A stretch of DNA of 64,000 nt, taken from Hormiphora californensis (lineage: Eukaryota; Ctenophora; Tentaculata; Cydippida; Pleurobrachiidae). The notes beneath the pieces were generated by a model. The model had not been told where the DNA came from and made no database searches. It saw only the letters and a program-made list of their open reading frames with translations. The translations under genes were made by a program, and so were the position numbers. Numbering within the stretch: position 1 is the first letter of the stretch; each line of letters starts with the position of its first letter. Positions 1-62,000 of the stretch are shown one piece after another. The stretch spans positions 8,530,437 through 8,594,436 of the forward strand of contig CM035354.1 of NCBI GenBank assembly GCA_020137815.1. The letters run 5' to 3'.

Positions 1-773
1 AACGAGAGAGTGATTGAAGTAGAGAGCAGCATCTGTCTGGTATCCTACAGCTTGTTACCACTTCCAGACACCATGATCATGTCTGCTTGGTCAAGGTGAA
101 AAAGGAGAGCGGTATCCTTGCAGTAACACGTGACGAATTCGTGTAAGAGGCCTCATTAGCCCACTAGAATCAGCTGGACATGTGATCTTTGAGGGGTAAA
201 ATGACCTAAATTTGGCCTAATTAGAGCGTGTTACATCACTTTAAACAGTTCCTGTGAACAGACGGTAAAAGTTATCAACTCGTAAAGCAGACAAAACATT
301 CAAAATCGTCTTATCTGTCTCTCCTAAAAATCTGAACTCTCTATCTCATTAGACTCCAGAGATATGACTGTGTAAAGTTGGAGGAGGTTTTATGACAATA
401 AATTCATTCAGGAACACGGAAACTTTCTGAAAATCTGGGAGAATAAATGAGAAATAATGTTTTATCGTGTCCCAAAATTTGAAGTCGAAAGATGCCATAG
501 TTTTTACACAATTTGAGATAGAGCAGTCTCAGTCATTTAAAATCACACAGTACATATTACATCACTGCGCTGGCAAGTGCAAGGTGGACCCAAACCTTCC
601 CCCAAAAATTTTCCCGAAAAAGTGAGGCCGCTTGCGAACAGCGTAGATATAACACTAGATATAACAATTTCGAAGTTTTAGCCCATTTGGGCACATTTCA
701 ACCCCCCTCCCCTCCGGAGGCTGGAATTTGGTACTAAAAAGCTTCACGTAGACCGAGACCTCTACTGACAACC

Positions 774-980
774 AAAAACGAAATGAAGTTAGTTTGCGAG
801 AAAGGTGACCCATCTTGTTACTCCTTCATTTCCGACACCGTTGAGTTGAAGGCGGAAAGTACATGTATATAATGGATACCTCAATGCTGTCTTTCTCAAT
901 TCTCCCTTCAACTCGACGGTGTCAGAAATGAAAGACAAAATGGGCCACCATTCCCGCGAACTAATTTCAATTAGTTTTTG
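774..980. mobile_element. Foldback MITE, AACTAATT-family ends
   Basis: The left arm (AAAACGAAATGAAGTTAGTTT, then a GGTGACCCA block) is repeated in inverted orientation at the right end (GGGCCACC then AACTAATTTCAATTAGTTTTT), with a TCATTTC..GACACCG core also inverted. This makes a hairpin of about 200 bp. The same terminal motif recurs near 15770, 35890, 36890 and 48433, so this is a dispersed non-autonomous element. Confidence 0.75.
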
Positions 981-1167
981 CTCTAAATATTGATATTATA
1001 AAATTATATTTATTTCAGGAATAAATGGTCAAACGTTTTCTGATTTTGTTTGTGTGAAGTTGACTTGAGTTGCGAGAATTGGGGGAGTTCGAATTCGAGT
1101 TGACGTTGATGTCAAAAAATTATTATTATTATTATTATTTATATTAAACGAAGAAGATATTTATTTG

Positions 1168-1512
1168 TAAGGTAGGAGACACACTATAGTTTGCCGGGGG
1201 GGGGGGGGGGGGGCAACGTAGTTTGCCGCGCTCGTTGAGATCTCAACCGTGTGAATCACACTGAAATTTCGCGGAAATTTGGAATTTTTGACTGAGAAAT
1301 CATTTGCAAGAGGCTAACTTTTTCACTGGTACATCTCTCGAGGTGTCCTTTATCCATTCTGAGTGAATTTTTTCCGTTTTTGCCAAATTTCCGAAACTTC
1401 GAACTTCAGTGTGTTTCACGCGGTTGAGATCTCAACGCACGCGACCAACTTCAGTCACAGTGTGTTTAAGATCTAACGCACGCGACCAACTTCAGTGTGT
1501 CTCCTCCCTAAG
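1168..1512. mobile_element. MITE with AGGAGACACAC ends
   Basis: GGTAGGAGACACAC at the left and GTGTGTCTCCTCCC at the right are inverted. Inside them GAGATCTCAACCG and CGGTTGAGATCTCAA are also inverted. A related right half recurs at about 32287-32398. A G homopolymer lies inside the left arm. Confidence 0.6.
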
Positions 1513-2171
1513 GATCAATGTGAATATAATACACACAATTATCTACACACATTATCTATCAATCTAACTTTACTCATACAAGTCTCTAATTTACGGGTAC
1601 ACCGTACATTTTCAGGGCAATCTCACTGTATGAGGTTGTAGGCCATACCATGGGGTCTTCTGGGGCTCTTCGACGAAACTTTACGCTCTTTTTAGTTACG
1701 CATGGTGAATTTTTCACACTTGTATCGAGAGGGATGTCTTCGAACTCTATCCAAAACCTCGCTGGGGGGGACATGTTAATTGTTAATAAATCACCTCTTT
1801 TTAAGACCGATATATTTGTTCATAAGTTGTTAACATGGCCAATGGCCATTCCGGATCGGCTTGTAGTGTTTTGGACCGCAAAAACTTCCCAAAAGTCACG
1901 TTGAGGGTGTACCTCCCTCGCACAACACACAAAAGCGCAATTAACCACCTGTGACCCCTTAATTACATCCAATCGACTTGAAACTTGGTAGAAGTGTCCC
2001 CCAGTGTCCCAAAACATCATATTATGTCCCATAACATCATATTATGCCTGTAGGAAACGCCAGAGAGAATGGTGACTCATCTCATAATTTTGGTCATGTC
2101 ACCATCACCATTTGTCACCATATAATGTCACCATTTGTCACCATTATTACCCCCCTGCAGCTGATAGCTTT

Positions 2172-51316
<49,145 letters not shown>

Positions 51317-51360
51317 GTATGTGCATCTAAAATGGCATATTATATTAATATGTATATGTA

Positions 51361-51532
51361 CAGTCGGACCCCGATTTAGTGGCATCCTCGGGAGAAAGGG
51401 TTTTGTCATCAACTAAATCAGGGTTCCACTAAATCGGGGTCAAATAATTTTAATTTCCTATATCGGGGGAAAAATCCTGCCACTAAATCGGGGTGCCACT
51501 AAATCGGGGGCCACTAAATCGGGGTCCGACTG
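51361..51532. mobile_element. Pogo-like MITE, 172 bp
   Basis: CAGTCGGACCCCGATTTAG and CTAAATCGGGGTCCGACTG ends with TA on both flanks. The interior repeats CCACTAAATCGGGG several times. Lies just 3' of the sirtuin stop codon. Confidence 0.9.
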
Positions 51533-51575
<43 letters not shown>

Positions 51576-52297
51576 GTGTATATAACATGTAATTGGAGAT
51601 GGAACTAGATTGGGATTAAAAAAGATGTCGTGCACTCCTCACCTATACACCTTGATGCACTGTACAGTGCATCAAACGTCCCGACCTTTTCCATTCGGCT
51701 TATCTTTTTTGGTGCTGACACATCAGCGTTTAAGACAATATGTCTGTTCATAAGTTGTAGGCATATAATAGTAGAAAGAAACCGTAAAACTTACCAGAAT
51801 AAGAAGCTAATCGGAGTTGGACGTTTGACTTGCTGTACATACCACATTATTAAACAATTTGCGATTGATTAGTCTAAATAATGTTTATCTTTAAAATTGT
51901 AAAGGGGCGGGTGGCTACTACAAACAAAACCACACCCACCCTGACACCCCAAATAAGCATTTGCTAGCAAACCGGTACGATCACAAACTTGGAAAACTAT
52001 CTGTCTCTGTCGCGGTCTCTCTCTATCTCTCTGTCGCTGTCTCTCTCTGTCGCTGCGCCAAAACGAAGCCCGCGTAGCGGGCAGAGAGGCGACGGCGCCA
52101 CCAACAAAAAGTTCTAAATCCAGCCGTATTTGCTCAATTTGTTCTACAAGAATTAAGTGGTGCGTATGACGTATGTATGTATTTTATAGTCCGAAAACCA
52201 ATTAAATTAAAAAGTTTGGTTGCCCGGTCCCATGTGGTGTCACGGGGGTAACACTACTGCCATAATCATTGGCATATCTCGTTAATTGTTATCCTTC

Positions 52298-52299
<2 letters not shown>
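51533..52299. other. Intergenic spacer between sirtuin and M16 gene
   Basis: TA repeats (51533-51580), no recognisable exon, and a GC-richer stretch near 52015-52100 with CTGTCGCTGTCTCT repeats and a CCCGCGTAGCGGG palindrome. The M16 promoter probably lies between here and 52699. Confidence 0.5.
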
Positions 52300-52378
<79 letters not shown>

Positions 52379-52402
52379 GTCTCTGTCTCTCGCTCTCGCT
52401 CT

Positions 52403-52477
<75 letters not shown>

Positions 52478-52492
52478 CTCTCTATCTCTCTC

Positions 52493-52562
<70 letters not shown>

Positions 52563-52568
52563 TCTCTC
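52300..52568. repeat. (CT)n microsatellite upstream of the M16 gene
   Basis: About 270 bp of mostly CT with short GTCTCT and GCTCTC interruptions and a (CTC)n end, finishing about 130 bp before the M16 start codon. Long CT/GA tracts can act as GAGA-factor-type promoter elements; that is speculation here. Confidence 0.9.
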
Positions 52569-52699
52569 CTCCTCCTCCTCCTCCTCTACGTCAACCTCCG
52601 GGGTTTCTATACAGTAAAGTCTCCTCTTATTGATTATTGGTGTTTTGCCCGCATTTTTCACACACAGTAGTTTGCTTTGAATGTTGATTCTCTGGTGTT

Positions 52700-53065
52700 A
52701 TGACTGACTACCAGCGATTGCCTGAAAAAGACGAAAAAGAGGAATCAGCTGACTCTACAATTCATCAAGGTATGGTAGTTTTAACTTTAATTCACGTGTC
52801 ATTGTCCTGTTTAGAGTTAGCACAATTTTGCAGTAGTGTTGTACAGTCACTTTTCCCAGGGCGAGTTATGGCACGAGTGTTGACGTTACTACTGGGGGTG
52901 ACTATTGTTGCAGCTTTTATCACACTCATTTTTCACCTCATTTTAACAGATCTTGAGGAAAGTACTAGTCCAATACAGAATACTTACCTAACGTCGTCGC
53001 CATCGTCGCCACCAGTAAACAATGTTAAAGTAATTGTTCCCAGTGGAGATACTTCAAAATACAAG
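52700..53065 (+). CDS. M16 exons 1-2: N-terminus and membrane anchor
   Basis: Exon 1 (52700-52769) encodes a short acidic cytoplasmic tail. Exon 2 (52860-53065) encodes RVLTLLLGVTIVAAFITLIF, a strong single transmembrane segment, then a Ser/Pro-rich stalk. The intervening 90 bp is also open, so exons 1 and 2 could be retained as one, but CAAG|GTATGG and TTTTCCCAG fit splicing. Confidence 0.75.
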
Positions 53066-56000
53066 GTATTGATTGACAACATGCCATATGCACATATAGC
53101 CCCTTCGATATTATATTTATGTTTCTTTTCAGCTAATTACATTGCGAAACGGTCTCCGGATTATGCTGGTTAACTCTGATCAGAATACTGCCGCCATGGG
53201 ACTTTGCATAGGGGTAAGTAAATCACGAAAAAAGAAAGAAACGGATTTTTAAAAAACTAACAATTGTTCAGGGTGGAAGTATGCTCAACCCATCGGCTTA
53301 TCCAGGATTGGCACATTTTACAGAACACGCCATCTTCAGCGGGTCCAAAAAGTATCCATCATCTGGTATGGAAAAATTCAGAAAATCGACCAAGTAGGGC
53401 CAACACGATTTTCATAGCAATTTTATCACAGGAAAGTTTCTTCGCTATATAGAGCGTAATGGGGGACAAAGAGGAGCATTTACAAGTTTCTCAGCAACTA
53501 TGTTTAACTTTCTTATACAAAATGATGCTCTGGAAAAAGGCTTGGATATATTTACTGATTTAATAAAAAGTCCACTCTTCAACCAAGATGTAAGTTAAAT
53601 AAGTACAGTGAAATAACACTAACAATTTTTTAGTGATGTCACTAACAAAATTTGTTAGTGAAAACATGAAAATTTGTTAGTGTCAGCCATTCCTAACCAT
53701 GCCAGCACTTTTAATGCTTAACTGGGGGGGGGGACATGTTAATTGTTAATAAATCACCTCTTTTTTTCGATTTTGTTAATTAACGTTAATTAATAAAATT
53801 AACAAAATTAACAAATGCTAAAAGACTGTTCTTATTGGTTGATAATACGACTTTAACTGGTTTAATTTTTTAGTTAAATGAATTATCTAACACATATATA
53901 CCCAAACAAAGCCTTTTACGATAACCAAAGTCCGACATACAGGTTTTTTGGCTCAAAATCGATAAAATTCCAAAAGTTACAAATTTTTCAATTTAGCGTA
54001 TAAAATCTCACTTAAACGTAATTTTTAAATTGGTAATCGATTCTTTGGACTTAATAAGATGATGTACAACGTTTCTGTTGAAAAAAGAAATAAAATTTTC
54101 CCAAAATCAATTTTTTGGTCAAGGATTGAAAATTTGCTTCGCTACAAATCCTTGTGTTTTTTTAGAAAAATTGATTTTTGGGATATTTTTCGTTTTAAGG
54201 TAAATTCATGAGTCTTATTTAGTTTTTAGGGTGCGAAAATGTGGATTAGGGTCATTTGACTTCAATTACGGTTTAGTTTGGCTAGTATTTAAACTAGATT
54301 AAAGACTCATCTTTTTAGACTAGCGTATGAGTGAATAGTTGTTTTCGAACTTGTAACTTGTACTTTTTACCGCTTGATGTGACTTTTCTTGAATTGAGAG
54401 GTTAAATTGTAACATGAGTTTTCTACCTCATGACGTGTGACAATTCTTGAACTGAGAGGTTAAATTGTAACTGAGTTTTCTACCTCATGACGTGTGACTT
54501 TCAACGTATATCTTCAATGCTGTATTATGAACTTGTTTTTCTGAGTAGAGACTGAGTTGAGACTGTACTGAGACTTAACTTTTGGAGCTCTTCTTTATTG
54601 TATGTCATGGAGTTGTTTCTGTATCACTGTGTGTGGTGTGTAAGTAATGAATTTCTGAATGAAATAGTATTTATATTGATTTTGAAATTTACTGAGCATG
54701 GGTTAAGAACGAGTTACGAGTTCTATGTGTGTTTATGTTACGAATTTCATTCCAGTGTTTCTGTATCAGCTTGTCGTATAGAGTGTGGAGGACTAGGTTC
54801 TGTTAGGATCTTCTAGGTTTTACGGCTAGACAGTAGTTCGTGTGTGTGTGTTTCTAACTTTTTTAAACAATTTTCTATCTTTAACTAATCTAACTCTAAT
54901 TTATTATCTCCGGCCAGTATCTATGCATAACATTTTATCTAATTATTCCAAGACGACCGCTTTAGTCGCGGTGGAGAGATGTTCATACAACACTAGCCAT
55001 TAGGTTTTTTAGTTGTTTCCTCCATTTATAACGCATAAAAGCGGTATATCAAATGTATATTATTATTATTATTATTATTATTTATTAACATTTACAAAAT
55101 GGAATAAATCGCTGTAGAAAAGCCGTAGTAGAGGTAGTAGGGGTATGTAAATTGTACAGAATGAACAACTTTGCTCGCAGAACAAGTGTTAAATACTAAA
55201 AATACGTGCTGAAGGGGATTTAGATGGCATAAATGGCATTTGTTAACGTTTGTTAACTTTTTGTTAATTTTGTTAATAAATCACCTGTTTTCTCGATTTA
55301 ATATTAACAAAGTTAACAAAATTAACATGTCCCCCCCCCCCGCTTAACTATCCTATTTCAGCATATTGAACGAGAGAAGATTTCAGTACAAAGTGAATTT
55401 GAAAAATATCGAGCACAAGGCTCCACAATTTTCAGTGCCATACTATCTGACATCGGGGACCCTAAACACCCCTGCAATAGCTTCGATATGGGACACAAGG
55501 CTGCTTTTGATTCTAAAGACTACAGAGAGAAGATAATTTGGCTTCACAACAACTATTACAAGGCAAACTTTGTAAGTTTTAAAAAGGAGTTAATTAAGAA
55601 CTGTGAACGAAAGTCAGTTTTTAATTTGATAATGTTGTGTCAATTATTTGGTCCGGTGACAGTATTTCATGATGAAAAATTCAGATGACTGCAGTACTAG
55701 CTGGAGATTTCAGTTTGAATGAACTGGAGGCAATGGCTAATAAGTATTTTGGCGCTATACCATCTTCAACTCTAGCTAAACCACCTGGAGCTCACAGGAG
55801 TACACATCCAGAGAAATATCTTGGCCAAGAAGCTTACTTCTTTTCTAAAGATTCTGCTTCCGCAATATATGCTTACTTCCCAATAACTTCTAACGAGAAA
55901 GAAATGGTAAGAATATGCACTACTATGTAGCTTCAAAACTGGATAACAATATAATGATAATTTCAGAGACTGCTAACTTTCAGTACCATCCCCCCTACAA

Positions 56001-59000
56001 TTTGATACTATTTTACAGGCCAGAATTAGGAATTTGCCTTTCATCGCTTCAGTTTTAGACTCAGGATTGTCTCAATATCTCAGTGGGAAGGGTCTTGCTA
56101 CATACGTTTCAACAGTCATAAATGAAACGCCTCGATCGAATACTGCCTTCAAACTTATTATAGTTCCTACAAGCTCAGGTATGTTAAGCGAATACTTTTA
56201 TCATGCTATTGTATATTATACAGTCGGACCCCGATTTAGGGGCCCCCGATTTAGTGGCACCCCGATTTAGGGACAGGATTTTTTCCCCCGATATAGGAAA
56301 TTAACCTTATTTGACCCCGATTTAGTGGACACCCCGATTTAGTGGACAAGAGCCTTTCCCCCTAAATCGGGGTCCGACTGTACCAAAAACTATTCAAGAT
56401 TTGTTAGTTGAAGTTAGCCAACTTATTTGATTCATTTTTTTCTCTTATAATCGTTGTAAGTAAGAGGAAATAGTAAAAGCGTATAGTAGAGTCGATAACT
56501 ACATCGACCTCTCCCAATTGTTCCAGTTTTTGTCACATCTGTTTGGAGCCTCCACACGACCTCTAAACAGGTGTTACTTTTTCACAAACTGTCTTCATCT
56601 TGGTGTAATCAGCAATTGAAATGTTGTTGATCATAACAAAAACCGAACTATTTTTTTTCAACTTGGGGTAAAACCATGGGTGTCAAAAGTTAGCTCTAGG
56701 TCCCCTGAGTAACCATCCGGAGACTCTAAGAGATATTTCAAGCCGTTCTCCTGTAATCATTAATCCCGGTAGAGCACATATTTGAGTATGGACGTACGTG
56801 CAATTGCCTACAACCTCAACTTTAAACAGCCTGCCAGCGCTCACGTACGTCCGCATTGTATTTTTTCTCCACCGGGATTAATGATTACGGGAGAACGGCT
56901 TGAAATATCTCTTAGAGTCTCCGGATGGTTACTCAGGGGACCTAGAGCTAACTTTTGACACCCATGGTTTTACCCCAAGTTGAAAAAAAATAGTTCGGTT
57001 TTTGTTATGATCAGCAACATTTCAACTGTTGATTACACCAAGATGAAAACAGTTTGTGAAAAAGTAACACCTGTTTAGAGGTCGTGTCGAGGCTCCAAAC
57101 AGATGTGACAAAAACTGGAACAATTGGGAGAGGTCGATGTAGTTATCGACTCTACTAGTAAGTTCTAGTCGGCCGACTGTATTTTTCAGGCGTGTGTTAC
57201 CGTTCCACATTGTTTCGATATGTCTTTGGGTATATCGATTATGTAAAATCGAAAATCGAGCAACATCATATCGATGACTTTGTGAAGGAAGAGTTTTTTG
57301 AGTAAGTAGTACTTAATTTAATGTCGCTGCGAGGGATTCTTTAAATGGCAACTATTGTTATTTAAATGTTTCGTTTTTAGGTGGCATTACGGTGATAGTG
57401 CGAATGATATGAACTCTATATCTCTGGATGGAGCTTGTAGAATACAAGATGAAGGACCTCAGTTTTTACTTGATCCACCTCGGAGGGCGGCCAATTTAGC
57501 AGATATCAAACTTCTTCTAAGCAAATTAACCCCTCGTAATATGAACATCATTCTATGTAAGCTGAAGTAAATATAATGAAAGCGTAAGTAGGTAAATGAT
57601 ATCGATTTTAATGAATGGTATAACTATCAGATATATATTATATAAATAAACTACGGATGAAATACAGTCGGACCCCGATTTACCGGATTTAAAGTGAGAG
57701 TGGACCGACACATAATTGGACAAGATTGTTATAGGTAGTAGTTCTCTGAGCATTTTGCCTTTTTCCTGCTTAAATTGAACCCTCCATCACTGAAATATTT
57801 TTGTTACAACGGTAGAATTTCCTTCTCTGTATTCTCTCTGTAGGTAGTACATCAGGCCCGGGCGCACACACATACCGAATATAGAGATAGATCGTGACGT
57901 CATTCTCCCGTTGTAACAAAAATATTTCAGTGATGGAGGGGTCAATTTTAAGCGGGAAAAGGCAAAATGCTCAGAGAACTATTCTCTACTACCTACAACA
58001 ATCTTCTTCAATTCTGTGTCGGTCTACTCTCACTTCAAAGTCAATTTTTCACCCTCCCCTTTTTCGTGTGTGGAATTTTTTTTTCGCTCCTATGACCTAT
58101 CACATGTTAACGAGTAGTGCACGCGTCAAAAACGATAAATATATTACACACGAGTTAAGTTTGGGGTGAACAGTTGCGAAAAAAGGACTTTACTGGACGG
58201 ATTATTTCCCCGGCCCCGGGCATCCCGGTAAATCTGGGTCCGACTGTATAAATGTATGTAATCATATGCAATTTCAGCACTGGATGAGTCTTACAAAGAA
58301 TCCGGAAAATGCAGTTTCTTACCTTTAATGAAAAGGTCCAATAAAAGACGCGAAAAGTGGCACGGTTTTGAATACTATGTTCGTAAAATTCCAGAACAGT
58401 GGAAAACCAGTTGGGATCAGTCGAAAACAACACATGGCAGCCTACCGTATCATGTTCCACAAAAGATTATCCCAAGACAACTCAAAAAGATTCCATATGC
58501 GGACTTCCAGAATGAACCAGCGATTATAAAATACCAATATGGTAAATTAAAGTGAGAATGGACCGAAACAGAATTGGACAAGATTTTTGTAGGTAGTAGA
58601 GATTATTTCAAGAGATAGATGCGTGACGTCATGCTCCCAACATAACAAAAGTATCTCAGTGATGGAGAGGCCAATTTTAAGCTGGAAAAAAGGAAAATGC
58701 TCAGAGAAATAATCTCTACTACCAACAACAACATTTTCCAATTCTGTGTCGGTCCACTCTCACTTTAATATTCTACTGAGAGTTTAGTACAATATAAGAT
58801 AATGATAGGCCAGTCAGCAATGTCTGATATAGACCAAAAATCGACATAAAAGTTCTATGGCACTCTAATGCTAATAGGTCCCTAGAACCACCACAAAAAC
58901 AGCCTGCACTGTATGCGGTGAAGAACTTGACATAAATGGACCTAATTGGTTACAGGGTATTTTCAGCCTGAAGCCAAAACCATCAGTACCCTTAGAATAA

Positions 59001-62000
59001 GAGTAAAGAAAAAGTGGGGGTGGGTGCTGCAATTAGAGTAGAATATTTTATTTAAGCGACAGGTCGCTGCACATTCAAAGAGGTCGCGCGGCGTTGTATT
59101 TGCGGGTAGTCGAAAATCTAAACCACACCCAGGGGTTCCCCGATGGGGGGAACTCAGGTTCTTCCTGCCAGCTGAGTTCTTCGAGCTCAGTCCTGTTGCC
59201 GTGGACCTGGTTGGCTGATGGTCCAGTGATTAAGGTCAAATCACCCGGCTATCTCCCCAAGTATTATAGAACTCGTACAGTTTAAATATGTCCAATAAAT
59301 TAGCTCCTAAATAAACTGATGAGTGACACTCATACTTCTCCACCCATCTCTATCTCTCGCAGCCTCCATTACCGCATCAAAATCATTCAATATATCGAAA
59401 CCCATCTCCCTAGGGTCACATTTAAGTACTGAAAAGAGGTTTATTTGGTGCCTCCTTCGTCTACCCCTCATATCACATGATACAGTGAATTTAAGAGCCA
59501 TCATAGCAGGGGCGTTGGTCTGACCGAACATTTTCCACCGTGCCCGGGATACACGTTCGCTGAGGGGTGCTGTGTTGCATCTTTTGTACAAGGTTTTGTT
59601 GGAGATACAAAAAGGAAACCTGATGTTTAGGATGTTGCGGAGGTGTTTCCTATGACATACATCTATAAAAAGATGAGTGAGTGCAGTGTCTGTTTAGGTG
59701 CCGCCCAACTGCTGCAGTTGTACATCAGCACTGATACCACTTGCGCCTCGTATATCTTTAGCCTGGTATCAAGGGAGATCCTAGGCCTAGGCCTAGGTTA
59801 ATCCTCTTTCTCAGACCGGAACGGATACTCAGGGAGTTGTTGTTCACTTTGTTCAGAAGGGTTTTCCGATCAGATGACATGTCCACTATCTCCGGGTCTG
59901 ATGTGTGGTGCCTCTTCCTAGCAAGAGGTTTGAACCTAACAGTTTTTGTGGCCGCGAGCTTGACGTTATCGAAGAGGTTTTTGAAATCATTGTTGGTTGA
60001 CTCTGATGAGTCGGTAGCTGCTATTCCCTGGTCAAGTTCCGATTGATACTCAGCACGTGCTGCTGTACTAGCAATAAGCGTGGTGGTATCGTATTGTCTT
60101 GACACAACTGCCCTCTTGCGGTACAGCTTGTGCCCCAGTGTAAAAGTTCGGGTATCTAGGGATCCTGGCTGCTAGTCAATTTTATCGCCAAAACATCTAG
60201 TCAAATTTCTAAAATGTGAAAATTATAGTGAGAAATTGAGAAAATGGTATATTTACTGTTGTAGCAAATTTTAAAAAACAATGTAAATAGGGATGACAAA
60301 CTTCTATTCAAATCACCATCTTTGTATTTTCTCTGAGTTGCAGAACTCTGATTTTCACCACTTACATTTTCCATCAGTGGTGTAGTGGTTACACCATGGA
60401 CTCTCACCCCGATGGTCTGGGTTCGAATCCGGATGGGGTGATTTGGCTTACTTTTTACTTTCATAATTTTTCTCTCTCTTTATTCATTCCAGTGTGTTGT
60501 AACATAACACTGATAGCATCAAAATATCATAGAAGAACGCTTGTCAATGCATATGTGCGAGATCTCTCTCATCGTTGTCAGGATCTCTAGTAGGTAGAGA
60601 GGGAGCCTAGGAGGTATCCTGTGCTAGTCAGGGATCCGCAGCGCACCATAAGCTAATTGCTGAAAAGCTATGCTTTGTAGACTAGAGATCTAAACATTAT
60701 ATAGAGCGCTGAATTGTCCTAATGGCAGAAGCTTGGTGGTCGAGTGGTACAATTCTCGCCTGTCAAGCAGCCAACTCGGGTTCGATCCCCAGATTTGTCA
60801 AAAAAATCAGTCGTTACTTTTTTAAATTTAACCCTTTGTTATTATACAATGATCTAGTTAATTAATCAATGTGTTAAAACTTAATTATGTATTAAAATAG
60901 AAACATATTTTGTTTCCTTCCTAGTCAAATTTTTAATAAAAACTCAGGCTCCTAGTCGGGTTGAGATACTTTGACACTGGGGCTTGTGCCCGACAGTGTT
61001 CACAGTGGCAATCACAAGTTTATGATCGCTCCTGTGTGTTGTTCCGGCGTAGGCCCTTGCGTCAGTGAGGAAACTTTTGCTTCGGGACCTGCACAGAATG
61101 TAGTCAATCTGTGAGAAATACGGCCTTGTAAGCCCTGATTTCTTTTCCTTCACCCAACCTGTCCGAGTGGAGATGTGGCGTGAGGAGTGTTTGAAGGCAG
61201 AGTTAGCTATAAAGAGACTGCTTGTGCTGCAAAAGTCTGCAAGTCGCTGGCCGTTTTCATTTCGCCGTCCAATTGAATATGAACCCATTATCTCGTTGAT
61301 TCCACTGACAGGATCATCAAGGGGAAGTTTGCCAATTTTAGCATTAAAATCTCCGAGGATCCACGGTTCGTACCGGGCACGTACGTCCAGAGCTTGACTG
61401 AGCTCATCGTAGAAGCGTTGTACGAGTTGAGGGTTGAGGATGGATTTTGGATTGGTGGGGCTGTAAAAGTTTATGAGACGTAAATGGGTTGGTGGCTCCC
61501 CAAGTACGGGGAGTAAACTTTGCCAGAGACTTTGCCGGACTCAACTATGGCACCGAGCTCTTGCAGTGCAACTGATCCCAGTTGAACTGATAATCTCACC
61601 CCAGCCAGTAACCTTGTTACGCATGGCACCCCCACCAGTAACCCAGTTACACATGGTACCCCTGCAAATTATGCAACCCAGCCAGTAATCTCGTTACACA
61701 TGGCACCTCTGCTTATAAATGCACCCCAGCTAGTAACCCGTTACAAATAGCAGGACATTGCCGAGAATATTCTCACTCCCGACCAAACACTCGACCTAGG
61801 AAAACTCACCAAACTTACAGCCAGATGCAATTTATTCAACTAACCACCCCTAACTATCCTGACCTGAAACATGTAGCAGAGTCGAGTCTGCTACCTAGGA
61901 GGGACTGCACACATCTACATCTACCATAGGACCCGCGAGTAATGGGGCAGGTCTGGGCCCATTCGGCCACCCCGCCTCCTTAGGCAAGTATTTAAATCGC

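Larger units (their letters stand above)
1..2160. repeat. Repeat-rich region upstream of the sirtuin
   Basis: No convincing coding exon is visible. The stretch holds a hairpin-ended repeat (about 561-760, beginning ATCACTGCGCTGGC), a foldback MITE (774-980), another MITE (1168-1512) with a run of about 19 G near 1195-1213, and a solo end (about 1761-1795) of the GGGGGGACATGTTAAT element that is complete at 53716-55353. A TAT/TTA microsatellite lies near 1120-1140. Any promoter or 5' UTR of the sirtuin would lie here or just upstream of 2172, but I see no clear core promoter. Confidence 0.6.
60168..60955. mobile_element. Insertion splitting the LINE; bears two tRNA-like units
   Basis: LINE coding reads directly from 60960 to 60167 if this segment is removed, with CTAG-containing repeats (GGCTGCTAG / GGCTCCTAG) at the two ends. 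AT-rich interior. The two tRNA-like units suggest SINE-derived sequence. Confidence 0.6.
59289..61480 (-). pseudogene. Internally deleted LINE (APE endonuclease plus 3' end)
   Basis: Minus-strand reading shows APE-type endonuclease motifs WILGDFNAKIG (about 61330-61370), SQIDYILCRS and HRSDHKLVIA (to about 60990), then after a nested insertion a linker (59758-60165). Last comes a C-terminal end MEAARDRDGWRSM (59307-59400) with the GTCCAATAAATTAGCTCC 3' motif shared with 42740. The reverse transcriptase itself is missing. CR1/RTE-type, non-functional. Confidence 0.75.
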
